Shown: positions 1 to 5,617 of the stretch, piece after piece | Numbering within the stretch: the first letter of the stretch is position 1 | Layout of the letters: each line of letters opens with the position of its first letter | From: Pseudomonadota bacterium | GTDB taxonomy: Bacteria > Pseudomonadota > Alphaproteobacteria > Rhizobiales > Beijerinckiaceae | Assembly (NCBI GenBank): GCA_023423995.1 | Contig: JAFAEL010000264.1 | Coordinates: 1-5,786 of the forward strand | DNA length: 5,786 bases | Direction of reading: 5' to 3' | Notes under the pieces: model-generated | Seen by the model: the letters and a program-made list of their open reading frames with translations, nothing else | Told to the model about the DNA's origin: nothing | The model's database searches: none | Program-made: the position numbers and the translations under genes

Positions 1-660
1 CTGGCCGGCGGCGCGGATGGCGTGCTGCGCATCCTGAACCCCGCTGGCGAGGTTCGGACGGAACTGGACCTCGATGCGGGGCCGATCCTGGCGATCGCTG
101 TTGCCGGGGATGGCGAGCGCGCCGCAATCGCGACGCTGCGCGGAGCCGTCGCGCTGGTCGATTGCCGCAGCGGCCGCGAGACGGCACGGCTCGTCGGCCC
201 CGGTCTTCCCGTGTGGTCCCTGGCCTTCGCCCAGGACGGGGCGGAACTGCTGACGGGCGGGGGCGATCGCCTGGTCAGGCGCTGGAACGCCCGGACGGGA
301 GAGCATATCGGGCCGGTGGTAATGGCGCGGCCCGCCGAGCTGAACGCGGTTGCTGGAAGCGAGCGCGGCGCGGAGGTCTTCAAGGCCTGCGCCGCCTGCC
401 ACACGCTGACCCCGGACGGCGGCAACCGCGCCGGACCGACGCTGCACGGCGTCTTCGGCCGCAGGATCGCGACGCTGCCGGGCTACAATTTCTCGCCGGC
501 CTTGAAAGCGCTCGACATCACCTGGAATGCCGAGACCATCTCGAAACTCTTCGAGGTCGGGCCGGCGCGCTACACGCCCGGCACCAAGATGCCCGAGCAG
601 ACGGTGGCGGCGGAGGACCGCAAGGCGCTGGTCGAGTTTCTCGAGAAGGCGACGCGATAG
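1..660 (+). CDS. WD40-repeat / c-type cytochrome fusion protein (5' partial)
   Basis: The reading frame is open from base 1, so the N-terminus, including any signal peptide, lies outside the window. The GTG at 22 sits inside a WD-type repeat and is unlikely to be the true start. Numbering from base 1, residues 1-107 form beta-propeller blades: 'LAGGADGVLRILN' opens one, and 'GGGDRLVRRWNARTGEHI' is a clear WD-like blade end. After a short linker, residues 119-219 form a class I cytochrome c domain. It has the haem-binding CAACH (Cys130, Cys133, His134), a 'GPTLHGVFGR' segment and the likely axial Met197 in 'GTKMPEQ'. Covalent haem attachment implies export to the periplasm, where it would carry electrons; the propeller may dock a partner. 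It ends 6 bases from the convergent polyferredoxin gene. The domain calls are firm, but a role as acceptor for a nearby formate dehydrogenase is inferred only from context. Confidence 0.88.
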   Translation: MAGGADGVLRILNPAGEVRTELDLDAGPILAIAVAGDGERAAIATLRGAVALVDCRSGRETARLVGPGLPVWSLAFAQDGAELLTGGGDRLVRRWNARTGEHIGPVVMARPAELNAVAGSERGAEVFKACAACHTLTPDGGNRAGPTLHGVFGRRIATLPGYNFSPALKALDITWNAETISKLFEVGPARYTPGTKMPEQTVAAEDRKALVEFLEKATR

Positions 661-668
661 GCCGCGTC
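651..668. terminator. Possible hairpin across the convergent stop codons
   Basis: GACGCG at 651-656 pairs perfectly with CGCGTC at 663-668, leaving a 6-base loop. The stem spans the TAG of the cytochrome gene (658-660) and reaches the TGA of the minus-strand gene (667-669). No T-run follows on either strand, so it is not a standard intrinsic terminator. A 6-bp stem is also common by chance in DNA this GC-rich. It is listed because it is the only candidate for separating two convergent transcripts here. Confidence 0.2.
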
Positions 669-2688
669 AGGCCGTCCCGGGCTCGCTGCGGGCGGCGATG
701 TAGTCGTCGGTGGTCCGCGGCCGGCGCCCGGCGCCCTCGTGCGGATCGAAGCTGGCATTCACGACCGCCTCCACCCGGCAATCCTCGCACATGGTGAGGA
801 CGCGCGTGCGCGCCTCTCCCTCGGGGCCGGCGAACATCCAGTGGCTACCGGAGAGCTTGGCGATGACGCGCTCGATGGCGCTGCGGGTCCCGAACGGCTT
901 GGCGCAGGAGGTGCAGTGGAAGGGCTCTTCCTCCTTCACCACGCGCCGACCGTTGTTCCAGGCCGCGAAGTCGAGCTGCGGCTTGAGCGTGATGACGTCT
1001 TCCGGGCAGGTCCTGGCGCAGAGCCCGCATTGCACGCAGAGCGTCTCGTCGAAGGAGAGCAGTGGCCGGTCGGGGTTGTCCGCGAGCGCAGCCGTGGGGC
1101 AGGCACCGACGCAGGACAGGCAGAGCGTGCAGTTCTCGACCTCGAAACCGAGGCCGCCGAAGGGTGCGCCGGCCGCGAGCGGAATTACGTCCACGGGCTC
1201 CGGGGCAGCCCGGTGCAGCTCGCGGAAGGCGAGTTCGAGCACGCCGCGCTTCTCGCCGGCCATGATGAACGAGGCGGGCTTGTCGGAGGGGCGTCCGAGA
1301 GGCGCGGAATCCAGGAGGGACCGGAGTTCGTCCGGGTCGTCCGTCGAGAGGAGCGACACCGACGCCGCGCCGTAGCCGAGAGCGCCGAGCACCGTGTTCG
1401 CGAGATCCACGACCCGCAGGGTCGGCGCGAGGTCGTGCTTCGGCTTGCCGCGGACCAGCAGCCGCGCGCCCGCGGCGCCGTAGGAGAAGAGCGCAGCCAG
1501 CGTCTCGGGCCCGACCTGTGTCACCTCGTTGACCCGCACCGGCAGGACGTTCGCCGGCAGCCCGTCTCCGAAGCGGGCCAGCGCCTCGATCAGCGGCTCG
1601 CCATGGTCGCCGTCATGGAACAGCACGACCCCGTTCTGGCCGCCGGCGTTCCGGTAGGCCTGCATGAGCGTGCGGAGCCTGCGCGCAAGGGCATCGACCT
1701 TCGGCAGGGCGTAGGAGGCGGCGCCCGTCGGACACACGGCGGCGCAGGAGCCGCAGCCGGCGCAGATATAGGGGTCGATCGCCACATGGTCGCCGGCCGG
1801 CGTGATGGCGCCCGTCGGGCACGCGTCCAGGCAGCGGGTGCAGCCCGTGATGCGCGAGCGGGAATGGGCGCAGAGCACCGCCTTGAAGTCGATGAAGCGC
1901 GGCTTGTCGAACTCGCCGACGAGGTGCGATGCCTCGGCGATGAGGCGCTCGACGGCGGCGGGATCGCGCGGGTCGGCGCGCAGGTAGCCGCTGCGCAACT
2001 CGTGCGCCGGGAAGAGGGGGACCCCGCCCGAGAGATCGATCACGAGGTCGCAGGTCGAGGTGGCGCCATCGCGCGCCATGCCGAAGGCGAGCGTTCGCCG
2101 CGACGATGGGGCGGGCAGGGCGTAGTCGTCGATCCGCAGCTCGAAGGCGCCGAGATGGCCCTTCGCGCCCATGATCGTGCCCTTGAGCACCGGAAACTCT
2201 GTCGCCCGCGGCGGCACGACGTCGGCCGGACGGGTGAGCAGCACGGTGATGTCCAGATGCGGCGCAAGGCGGCGGGCCGCCTCGATCGCGACCTCGTCGC
2301 GGCCATAGACGAGCGCCACGCCCTCGCTCGCGAAGCTCACCGTCGAGATCGGGGACATGGGCTCGGCGGCGGCAGCGAAGAGCGCAGCCATCTTGGGACC
2401 GGCCGCCTTGGCGTCCTTCGACCAGCCCGCGTTCTCGCGGATGTTCGCCACGCTGATGCGGTCGGCGGCGCCCGCCTCCTCCGCGATCTCGGCGAAGAGC
2501 GGGGCCTGGTAGGCGCAGGGCACCGTAATCGACGCCCCCGTGGCCAGGGCGGTCTTGAAGCGATCCAGCTCGCGGCCGCAGAGCTGGTCGGCTTCCTGCA
2601 GCCTGCCGCCGCAGCCGGATGCGATGGCCCGCCCATCGAGCGGCATCGTTTCCTCGCAGGAGCAGGCAAATACGACGCGGTCGGTCAC
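667..2688 (-). CDS. HdrA-like 4Fe-4S polyferredoxin, 673 aa
   Basis: This is probably a multi-cluster electron-transfer protein. Residues 1-95 resemble the HdrA N-terminal domain: CxC at 9/11, Cys37, Cys58 and 'VANIRENAGW', which parallels the HdrA 'NIREHCSW' signature. Residues 120-260 occupy the HdrA flavin-domain position and include 'GHLGAFEL', but show no GxGxxG. Ferredoxin pair one is Cys283/286/290 (with Cys273 upstream) and Cys309/312/315/319. Residues 350-465 weakly recall MvhD. Ferredoxin pair two is Cys520/523/526/530 and Cys551/554/557/561. The tail has Cys592/595 and Cys634/637, zinc-ribbon-like. No signal peptide or membrane segment is seen, so it is likely cytoplasmic. The start is GTG at 2688; the frame is closed by a TAA 15 codons upstream with no other ATG or GTG between. 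GAGG lies 11 bases before it. Homologues are usually called '4Fe-4S binding protein' and are associated with formate dehydrogenase loci. The iron-sulfur call is firm; the HdrA origin is inferred from motifs. Confidence 0.92.
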   Translation of the reverse strand: MTDRVVFACSCEETMPLDGRAIASGCGGRLQEADQLCGRELDRFKTALATGASITVPCAYQAPLFAEIAEEAGAADRISVANIRENAGWSKDAKAAGPKMAALFAAAAEPMSPISTVSFASEGVALVYGRDEVAIEAARRLAPHLDITVLLTRPADVVPPRATEFPVLKGTIMGAKGHLGAFELRIDDYALPAPSSRRTLAFGMARDGATSTCDLVIDLSGGVPLFPAHELRSGYLRADPRDPAAVERLIAEASHLVGEFDKPRFIDFKAVLCAHSRSRITGCTRCLDACPTGAITPAGDHVAIDPYICAGCGSCAAVCPTGAASYALPKVDALARRLRTLMQAYRNAGGQNGVVLFHDGDHGEPLIEALARFGDGLPANVLPVRVNEVTQVGPETLAALFSYGAAGARLLVRGKPKHDLAPTLRVVDLANTVLGALGYGAASVSLLSTDDPDELRSLLDSAPLGRPSDKPASFIMAGEKRGVLELAFRELHRAAPEPVDVIPLAAGAPFGGLGFEVENCTLCLSCVGACPTAALADNPDRPLLSFDETLCVQCGLCARTCPEDVITLKPQLDFAAWNNGRRVVKEEEPFHCTSCAKPFGTRSAIERVIAKLSGSHWMFAGPEGEARTRVLTMCEDCRVEAVVNASFDPHEGAGRRPRTTDDYIAARSEPGTA

Positions 2689-2797
2689 GGAAGTCCAAGC
2701 CTCAGGGCGCGGCGCTGTGCGCCTCGCAATATCTTATGGGAACTTATACTAGAATCGCTCGAAGGTAATTGGACACTTCCTCGCAGTATCGACCGGC
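2689..2797. promoter_or_regulatory. Divergent promoter region
   Basis: This 109-bp gap separates the minus-strand polyferredoxin from the plus-strand operon and must hold the promoters of both if each is transcribed from here. Its centre (about 2727-2778) is clearly richer in A+T than the flanking genes. I see no perfect long inverted repeat, no FNR-type TTGAT-N4-ATCAA box and no convincing sigma-54 element. A regulator binding here could control both arms together, which would suit a shared function. Confidence 0.5.
2745..2750 (+). promoter_or_regulatory. Candidate -10 element (TATACT)
   Basis: TATACT matches the TATAAT consensus at five of six positions. It would place a transcription start near 2757 and leave a leader of about 40 bases before the ATG at 2798. 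No good -35 hexamer occurs 16-18 bases upstream, so the promoter would be weak or activator-dependent. On the opposite strand, TAAGAT (2731-2736) is a comparably weak -10 candidate for the polyferredoxin gene. Confidence 0.3.
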
Positions 2798-3526
2798 ATG
2801 ACCGCTTCCGCCGTCCGGAGCTCCGAGCCGCGCCTGCACCTGCCGCCGGCCTTCACATGGGTGGCGCCGGCCGCGGACGCTGCCGTGCATGACTTCGCTT
2901 GCGCCATCGCGCCGCGGCTTGGCGCGGGTACGCTGACGAGTCGTGCGGGCGAGCGTTGGCTGGAACTCGCCGTGGTGCTCGAGCCCGAGGAGCCGCTCCG
3001 GCTGGCACGCCGCGCTATCCTGCCCTGCATGGTCGCGCTCGCCGAGGCAGTCGGGGCCTGCGCACCGCCGGAGAAACCGGCGGCGCTCGACTATCCGGAC
3101 GTGATCCGTTTCGACGGCGCCCGGCTCGGGGGAGGGCGCCTCGCCTGGCCGGAGAGCTGCGGCGAGGACGAGGTGCCTGCCTGGCTCGTCTTCTCCGCCA
3201 TGCTGATCGCCTCGAAGAACCATGCGGGGGATCCCGGCCTGACTCCGGGCACGACCGCCCTCGACGAGGAAGGCTTCGAGCCGGATGCACCGGAGGCGAT
3301 CGTGGAGGCTTTCGCCCGCTACCTGATGCTGGGCTTCGACGCGGTGCGCGAGAGCGGCTTCGAGGGCTGGTCGGACGCCTACAGGCGCTGGCTGCCGGAG
3401 GGTCGGGCTGTCCGCATCGACGCACACGGCAATCTACGACCCGTGGAAGGGGCGGCGATCGAGCTCGCGCCGGCGCTCGCCGGGACGGCTTGGCTCGATC
3501 CGCAGACGGGAGCGCCCCGGCTGTGA
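2798..3526 (+). CDS. Biotin/lipoate-protein ligase-like family protein (DUF4444 type), 242 aa
   Basis: This looks like the alphaproteobacterial 'biotin/lipoate--protein ligase family' (BPL_LplA_LipB_2 type), first gene of the coupled operon. Recognisable segments are 'LHLPPAFTWV' (14-22), 'LAVVLEPEEPLRLARRA' (57-73), 'LDYPDVIRFDGARLGGGRLAWPE' split around Pro100 to Pro118, 'VPAWLVFSAMLI' (126-137) and 'LDEEGF' (155-160). By eye against BirA, 97-112 align without gaps to the 'KWPND...KLAG' region, but the catalytic lysine position is Arg109. The GRGRRG nucleotide loop corresponds to a degenerate 'GAGTLTSRAG' (42-51). Normal biotin or lipoate ligation therefore looks unlikely; the fold may serve as a binding or scaffold domain. 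The ATG at 2798 is the first start codon after an in-frame TAG at 2750-2752, and it lacks a clear Shine-Dalgarno sequence. The family call is confident; activity is unknown. Confidence 0.85.
   Translation: MTASAVRSSEPRLHLPPAFTWVAPAADAAVHDFACAIAPRLGAGTLTSRAGERWLELAVVLEPEEPLRLARRAILPCMVALAEAVGACAPPEKPAALDYPDVIRFDGARLGGGRLAWPESCGEDEVPAWLVFSAMLIASKNHAGDPGLTPGTTALDEEGFEPDAPEAIVEAFARYLMLGFDAVRESGFEGWSDAYRRWLPEGRAVRIDAHGNLRPVEGAAIELAPALAGTAWLDPQTGAPRL
3508..3512 (+). promoter_or_regulatory. Shine-Dalgarno site for the GTG at 3523
   Basis: GGGAG lies 10 bases before the GTG at 3523, inside the last codons of the ligase-like gene. It supports this non-ATG start over later positions in the frame. Confidence 0.5.
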
Positions 3527-4086
3527 CGGTCACCAGGCTTCCGCGCACGATCCGGCTCGACCCCTCCGACACTTTCGTGTTCGAGCATCCGGCCGAGCCG
3601 GGCGAATGGGCCGTGACGGGCTCCTTCCTGTTCCTCGACGCGGATCCCGTCACGCTGACGGGCAAGGCCCGCGCGGCGTTCCGGTCCGGCTTCGCGGGCG
3701 TGTCTTCGCTTGGTTTCTCGACCCTGGTGGTCGTCAGCGAGGCGAGCCCCGCAGAGGTGGAGGACGCGACGGCGACGCTGGCCCGCCAGATCCGGCAGAA
3801 GCTCGGCGCGCCGGACGACGAGAGCGCCCGCGCTGCCGCCGAGGAAGAGATCGCCGCGGCGGCCTCGCTGTGCGGCCCGCCCGTGAACACGGTCCTGGCG
3901 ATGCATCGCACGCTCGAGGAGGGCCAACTGCGCGAGCAGTTCCGGACGCTCACCCCGAAGGAGCCGAGCCTGCCGGGCTCCGACCGGCTTCATGCGAGCC
4001 TGCGCGTGTTCCAGTTCGTGGAGGCGGATGACGAGCCGGAGGAGCGGATCGACCTCGCCGGCCTGATGGCGGAGAAGCCGGCGTGA
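3523..4086 (+). CDS. DUF6505 family protein, 187 aa
   Basis: A soluble protein of unknown function, recognised from memory as DUF6505 by its N-terminal pattern 'LPRTIRLDPSDTFVFE' (6-21), 'EPGEWAVTGSF' (25-35), 'ARAAFRSGFAGVSSLGFSTLV' split at Gly59, and a later Ala/Glu-rich helix followed by 'CGPPVNTVLAMHRTLEEG'. It has no signal peptide, membrane segment or cysteine metal motif; the highly acidic C-terminal tail suggests a cytoplasmic partner-binding protein. The start is GTG, sharing GTGA with the stop of the ligase-like gene. The frame is open further upstream, but only within that gene, and the family pattern begins right after this GTG. Its fixed place between the ligase-like and DUF6352 genes suggests a joint role in formate dehydrogenase maturation, which remains inference. 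The family label is likely; no biochemical role is known to me. Confidence 0.8.
   Translation: MTVTRLPRTIRLDPSDTFVFEHPAEPGEWAVTGSFLFLDADPVTLTGKARAAFRSGFAGVSSLGFSTLVVVSEASPAEVEDATATLARQIRQKLGAPDDESARAAAEEEIAAAASLCGPPVNTVLAMHRTLEEGQLREQFRTLTPKEPSLPGSDRLHASLRVFQFVEADDEPEERIDLAGLMAEKPA
4071..4074 (+). promoter_or_regulatory. Shine-Dalgarno site for the GTG at 4083
   Basis: GGAG lies 8 bases before the GTG at 4083, an ideal spacing. It falls between two GCCGGC copies (4057-4062 and 4077-4082) that could pair and hold the site in a 14-base loop. GCCGGC is frequent in DNA of this composition, so the pairing may be accidental. Confidence 0.5.
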
Positions 4087-5093
4087 GGGAGTTCTGGGTT
4101 TCGAGCGGGCATCACCTGACCCGCAGGACGGAGGGCGGCGGCCTTGCCGTCACCGACGAGCTGCTGCTCGCCATCCTGGCCCGTCCGGAACTGCTGCCGC
4201 CCGAGGAGGCGTGCGAGGCCGAGCGCGCATTGCATGCGAGCCTCACGGCCGATCCGCGCCGCCCGGTCGGGGCGGCCGAGGTCGCCGCGATCGCGGACGA
4301 GGATGCGCGGGAAAACTGGTCCGTCATGCTCGCCTTTCGCGAGACCCTTCTCGCCTCCCCCTCTATCGAGGCGGCGTATCTGAAGCTGGTCCGCGCGAAC
4401 CCGATCACGACGCCGGCGATCTTCCTGAACCAGCTCGTCCACCTCATCCTGCGCAACGCGCTCGATGGCTGCGAAGACCCCTATGTCCTGCGCGCCGCCG
4501 AGCTGTTCTTCCGCCCGCAGCGGGTCTCGGTGACCGGCGAGACAGTCCTGCTCGCCGATGCCGAGCTGATCGATGCGGAGGAGGCCGGCGGCCATCGCTC
4601 GCCCCTGACCGCGATGCTCGGGCGCGAGCCGGTGACCGAGCTCGACGTCCTGGATGACGAGACGGCCTGGACCTATTGGAGCCGCTCGGACGCGTTCTCG
4701 ATGGCGCTCAACCTCAGCTCCAATCCCAAATCGCGGGAGGGGCTCGCCCGCGCGATCGAGGCCTGGCTCCGGCACCTTCTTCACCTGGAAGTCCGGGTCG
4801 AGCCGGTCGCCAAGGTGCAGGACGAGGATTGGCGCTGGTTCGTGGGCCTCGATGCCGAGGCGACGCGGATCGGCAACGCCGTCTGGAACGGCGACAGGCT
4901 CTCGGGCGATACGCTGTCGCGCGTCCTCGCCATGTTCCGGATGAGCGCGCCCGATTCCTCCCGGATCGACCCCAAGGTGGCGGGACACCCCATCTACCTG
5001 TTCATGGCCATGAATTCCGAGCGGCGGCTCACCGTGAAGCCGCAGAACCTCGTCGTCGGCTTGCCGCTTGCGGCAAGGCAGGTGCCCGCATGA
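4083..5093 (+). CDS. DUF6352 family protein, 336 aa
   Basis: A soluble protein of unknown function, recognised as DUF6352 from the N-terminal 'FWVSSGHHL' (4-12) followed by 'GGGLAVTDELLLAILARPEL' and 'PPEEACEAERALH'. Other distinctive parts are 'TPAIFLNQLVHLILRNALDG', the aromatic 'WTYWSRSDAFSMALNL' (196-211), 'WRWFVGLDAEATRIGN', and the C-terminal 'HPIYLFMAMNSE'. The central part is strongly helical and acidic. No signal peptide, transmembrane span or metal-binding cysteine cluster is visible; the paired His10-His11 near the N-terminus could be functional but this is untested. GTG is chosen because GGAG sits 8 bases upstream and the family motif starts at residue 4. It overlaps its neighbours by GTGA upstream and ATGA downstream. 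The gene context points to a formate dehydrogenase accessory role. Function unknown; family call from memory. Confidence 0.82.
   Translation: MREFWVSSGHHLTRRTEGGGLAVTDELLLAILARPELLPPEEACEAERALHASLTADPRRPVGAAEVAAIADEDARENWSVMLAFRETLLASPSIEAAYLKLVRANPITTPAIFLNQLVHLILRNALDGCEDPYVLRAAELFFRPQRVSVTGETVLLADAELIDAEEAGGHRSPLTAMLGREPVTELDVLDDETAWTYWSRSDAFSMALNLSSNPKSREGLARAIEAWLRHLLHLEVRVEPVAKVQDEDWRWFVGLDAEATRIGNAVWNGDRLSGDTLSRVLAMFRMSAPDSSRIDPKVAGHPIYLFMAMNSERRLTVKPQNLVVGLPLAARQVPA
5061..5076 (+). other. Hairpin with CTTG loop before the DUF3305 start
   Basis: TTGCCG (5061-5066) pairs perfectly with CGGCAA (5071-5076) around a CTTG loop, a tetraloop known to be stable in RNA. It ends 13 bases before the ATG at 5090 and its 3' arm overlaps the AAGG at 5075-5078, leaving AGG at 5080-5082 free. 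It could tune translational coupling, or simply reflect Leu-Pro-Leu-Ala coding in GC-rich DNA. Confidence 0.35.
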
Positions 5094-5617
5094 CGATCCC
5101 GACAGACGAACCGGCGGCCCGCTGCACGGTGGGCATCGTCGTCGCGAAGCGCAAGCTCTCGAACCCCTGGGCGGATCATGCCTGGCTGCCGGTCGCGGCG
5201 CTGCCGGACGCCCCGGACACGCCGCCCTGGACCCGGCTTTCCGCGGACGAGCGGGAGGAGCTCTTCTACGCGGGCGCCTTCGAAGTCTCCTTCCACCGCG
5301 GCGAGACCTCGCACTATCGCGACAACCTGACCTCGGGCCAGCCTTCGCTCTGGGTGTCGCTGCGGCCCGTCGGCGGGGAGGATCATGAGATCGCGACTGT
5401 CACGGCCGATCCATACGAAGGCGAATCGCTGGCCGAGGGAATCGGCGAGATCGTCGAGGCGGTGCCGATGCCGCCCGAGGTGCAGGCGCGGCTCGCCACC
5501 TTCGTGGAGGCTTTCCACGTCGAGCGCACCTTCTTCAAGCGCAAGCGCGACCGTGCCGATTCCGAGGCTCTGGCGCGCCGCATTCCCGGCCAGGGCCGGG
5601 GCGGGGGAGAGCCGTGA
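5090..5617 (+). CDS. DUF3305 domain-containing protein, 175 aa
   Basis: It matches DUF3305 across nearly its full length. Features are 'VGIVVAKRKLSNPWADHAW' (14-32), the substrate-like or partner-like 'FHRGETSHYRDNLTS' (68-82), 'SLWVSLR' (86-92), 'TADPYEGESL' (105-114) and 'IVEAVPMPPEVQARLATFV' (121-139), ending in a basic 'FFKRKRDR' (148-155). The C-terminal 20 residues are low-complexity Gly/Arg. Genes of this family are typically followed by DUF3306 and lie beside TorD-like chaperones and molybdenum formate dehydrogenase subunits; the next gene here is indeed DUF3306. It is probably a cytoplasmic accessory or assembly factor; no reaction has been assigned that I know of. The ATG at 5090 shares ATGA with the DUF6352 stop and has AGG 7 bases upstream. 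Family assignment is confident; function is inferred from neighbours. Confidence 0.9.
   Translation: MTIPTDEPAARCTVGIVVAKRKLSNPWADHAWLPVAALPDAPDTPPWTRLSADEREELFYAGAFEVSFHRGETSHYRDNLTSGQPSLWVSLRPVGGEDHEIATVTADPYEGESLAEGIGEIVEAVPMPPEVQARLATFVEAFHVERTFFKRKRDRADSEALARRIPGQGRGGGEP
5585..5600 (+). other. GC hairpin before the DUF3306 start
   Basis: CCCGGC (5585-5590) pairs perfectly with GCCGGG (5595-5600) around a CAGG loop. It ends 13 bases before the GTG at 5614, the same distance as the hairpin before the DUF3305 start, and leaves the purine-rich GGGGGAGA free for the ribosome. A stem this short can arise by chance in DNA this GC-rich. Confidence 0.3.
5603..5609 (+). promoter_or_regulatory. 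Shine-Dalgarno site for the GTG at 5614
   Basis: A run of G followed by AG (GGGGGAG) precedes the GTG by 4 bases; its upstream G residues give a more usual effective spacing. It supports the GTG at 5614 as the real start of the DUF3306 gene. Confidence 0.45.

Noticed and set aside
162..797. Plus-strand frame overlapping the cytochrome and running past its stop
   Set aside because: The translation is Arg-rich low complexity, and the frame-1 reading holds the WD40 and haem motifs.
1613..2698. Second long minus-strand frame overlapping the polyferredoxin
   Set aside because: The translation is Arg/Pro-rich low complexity with no family motifs; it is a shifted-frame shadow of the real gene.
2739..2765. 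Possible EcfG-type promoter (GGAAC at 2739-2743)
   Set aside because: No CGTT-like -10 element follows at 18-19 bases, so only half the motif is present.
739..2892. Long plus-strand open frame (about 717 codons) opposite the polyferredoxin
   Set aside because: It is the complement of a gene with clear ferredoxin motifs; its translation is Arg/Gly/Ala/Glu-rich with no recognisable domain, typical of antisense frames in GC-rich DNA.
2899..3522. Upstream extension of the DUF6505 frame
   Set aside because: It lies inside the ligase-like gene, is low-complexity Arg/Gly/Ala, and the family pattern begins only after the GTG at 3523.
4057..4082. GCCGGC repeat pair around the ribosome site of DUF6352 as an RNA switch
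   Set aside because: GCCGGC is self-complementary and very frequent at this base composition; a 14-base loop with a 6-bp stem is weak evidence on its own.
3990..4988. Long minus-strand frame opposite DUF6352
   Set aside because: Arg/Gly/Glu-rich antisense translation without domain signs; the plus strand has a recognised family with overlapping neighbours and Shine-Dalgarno sites.
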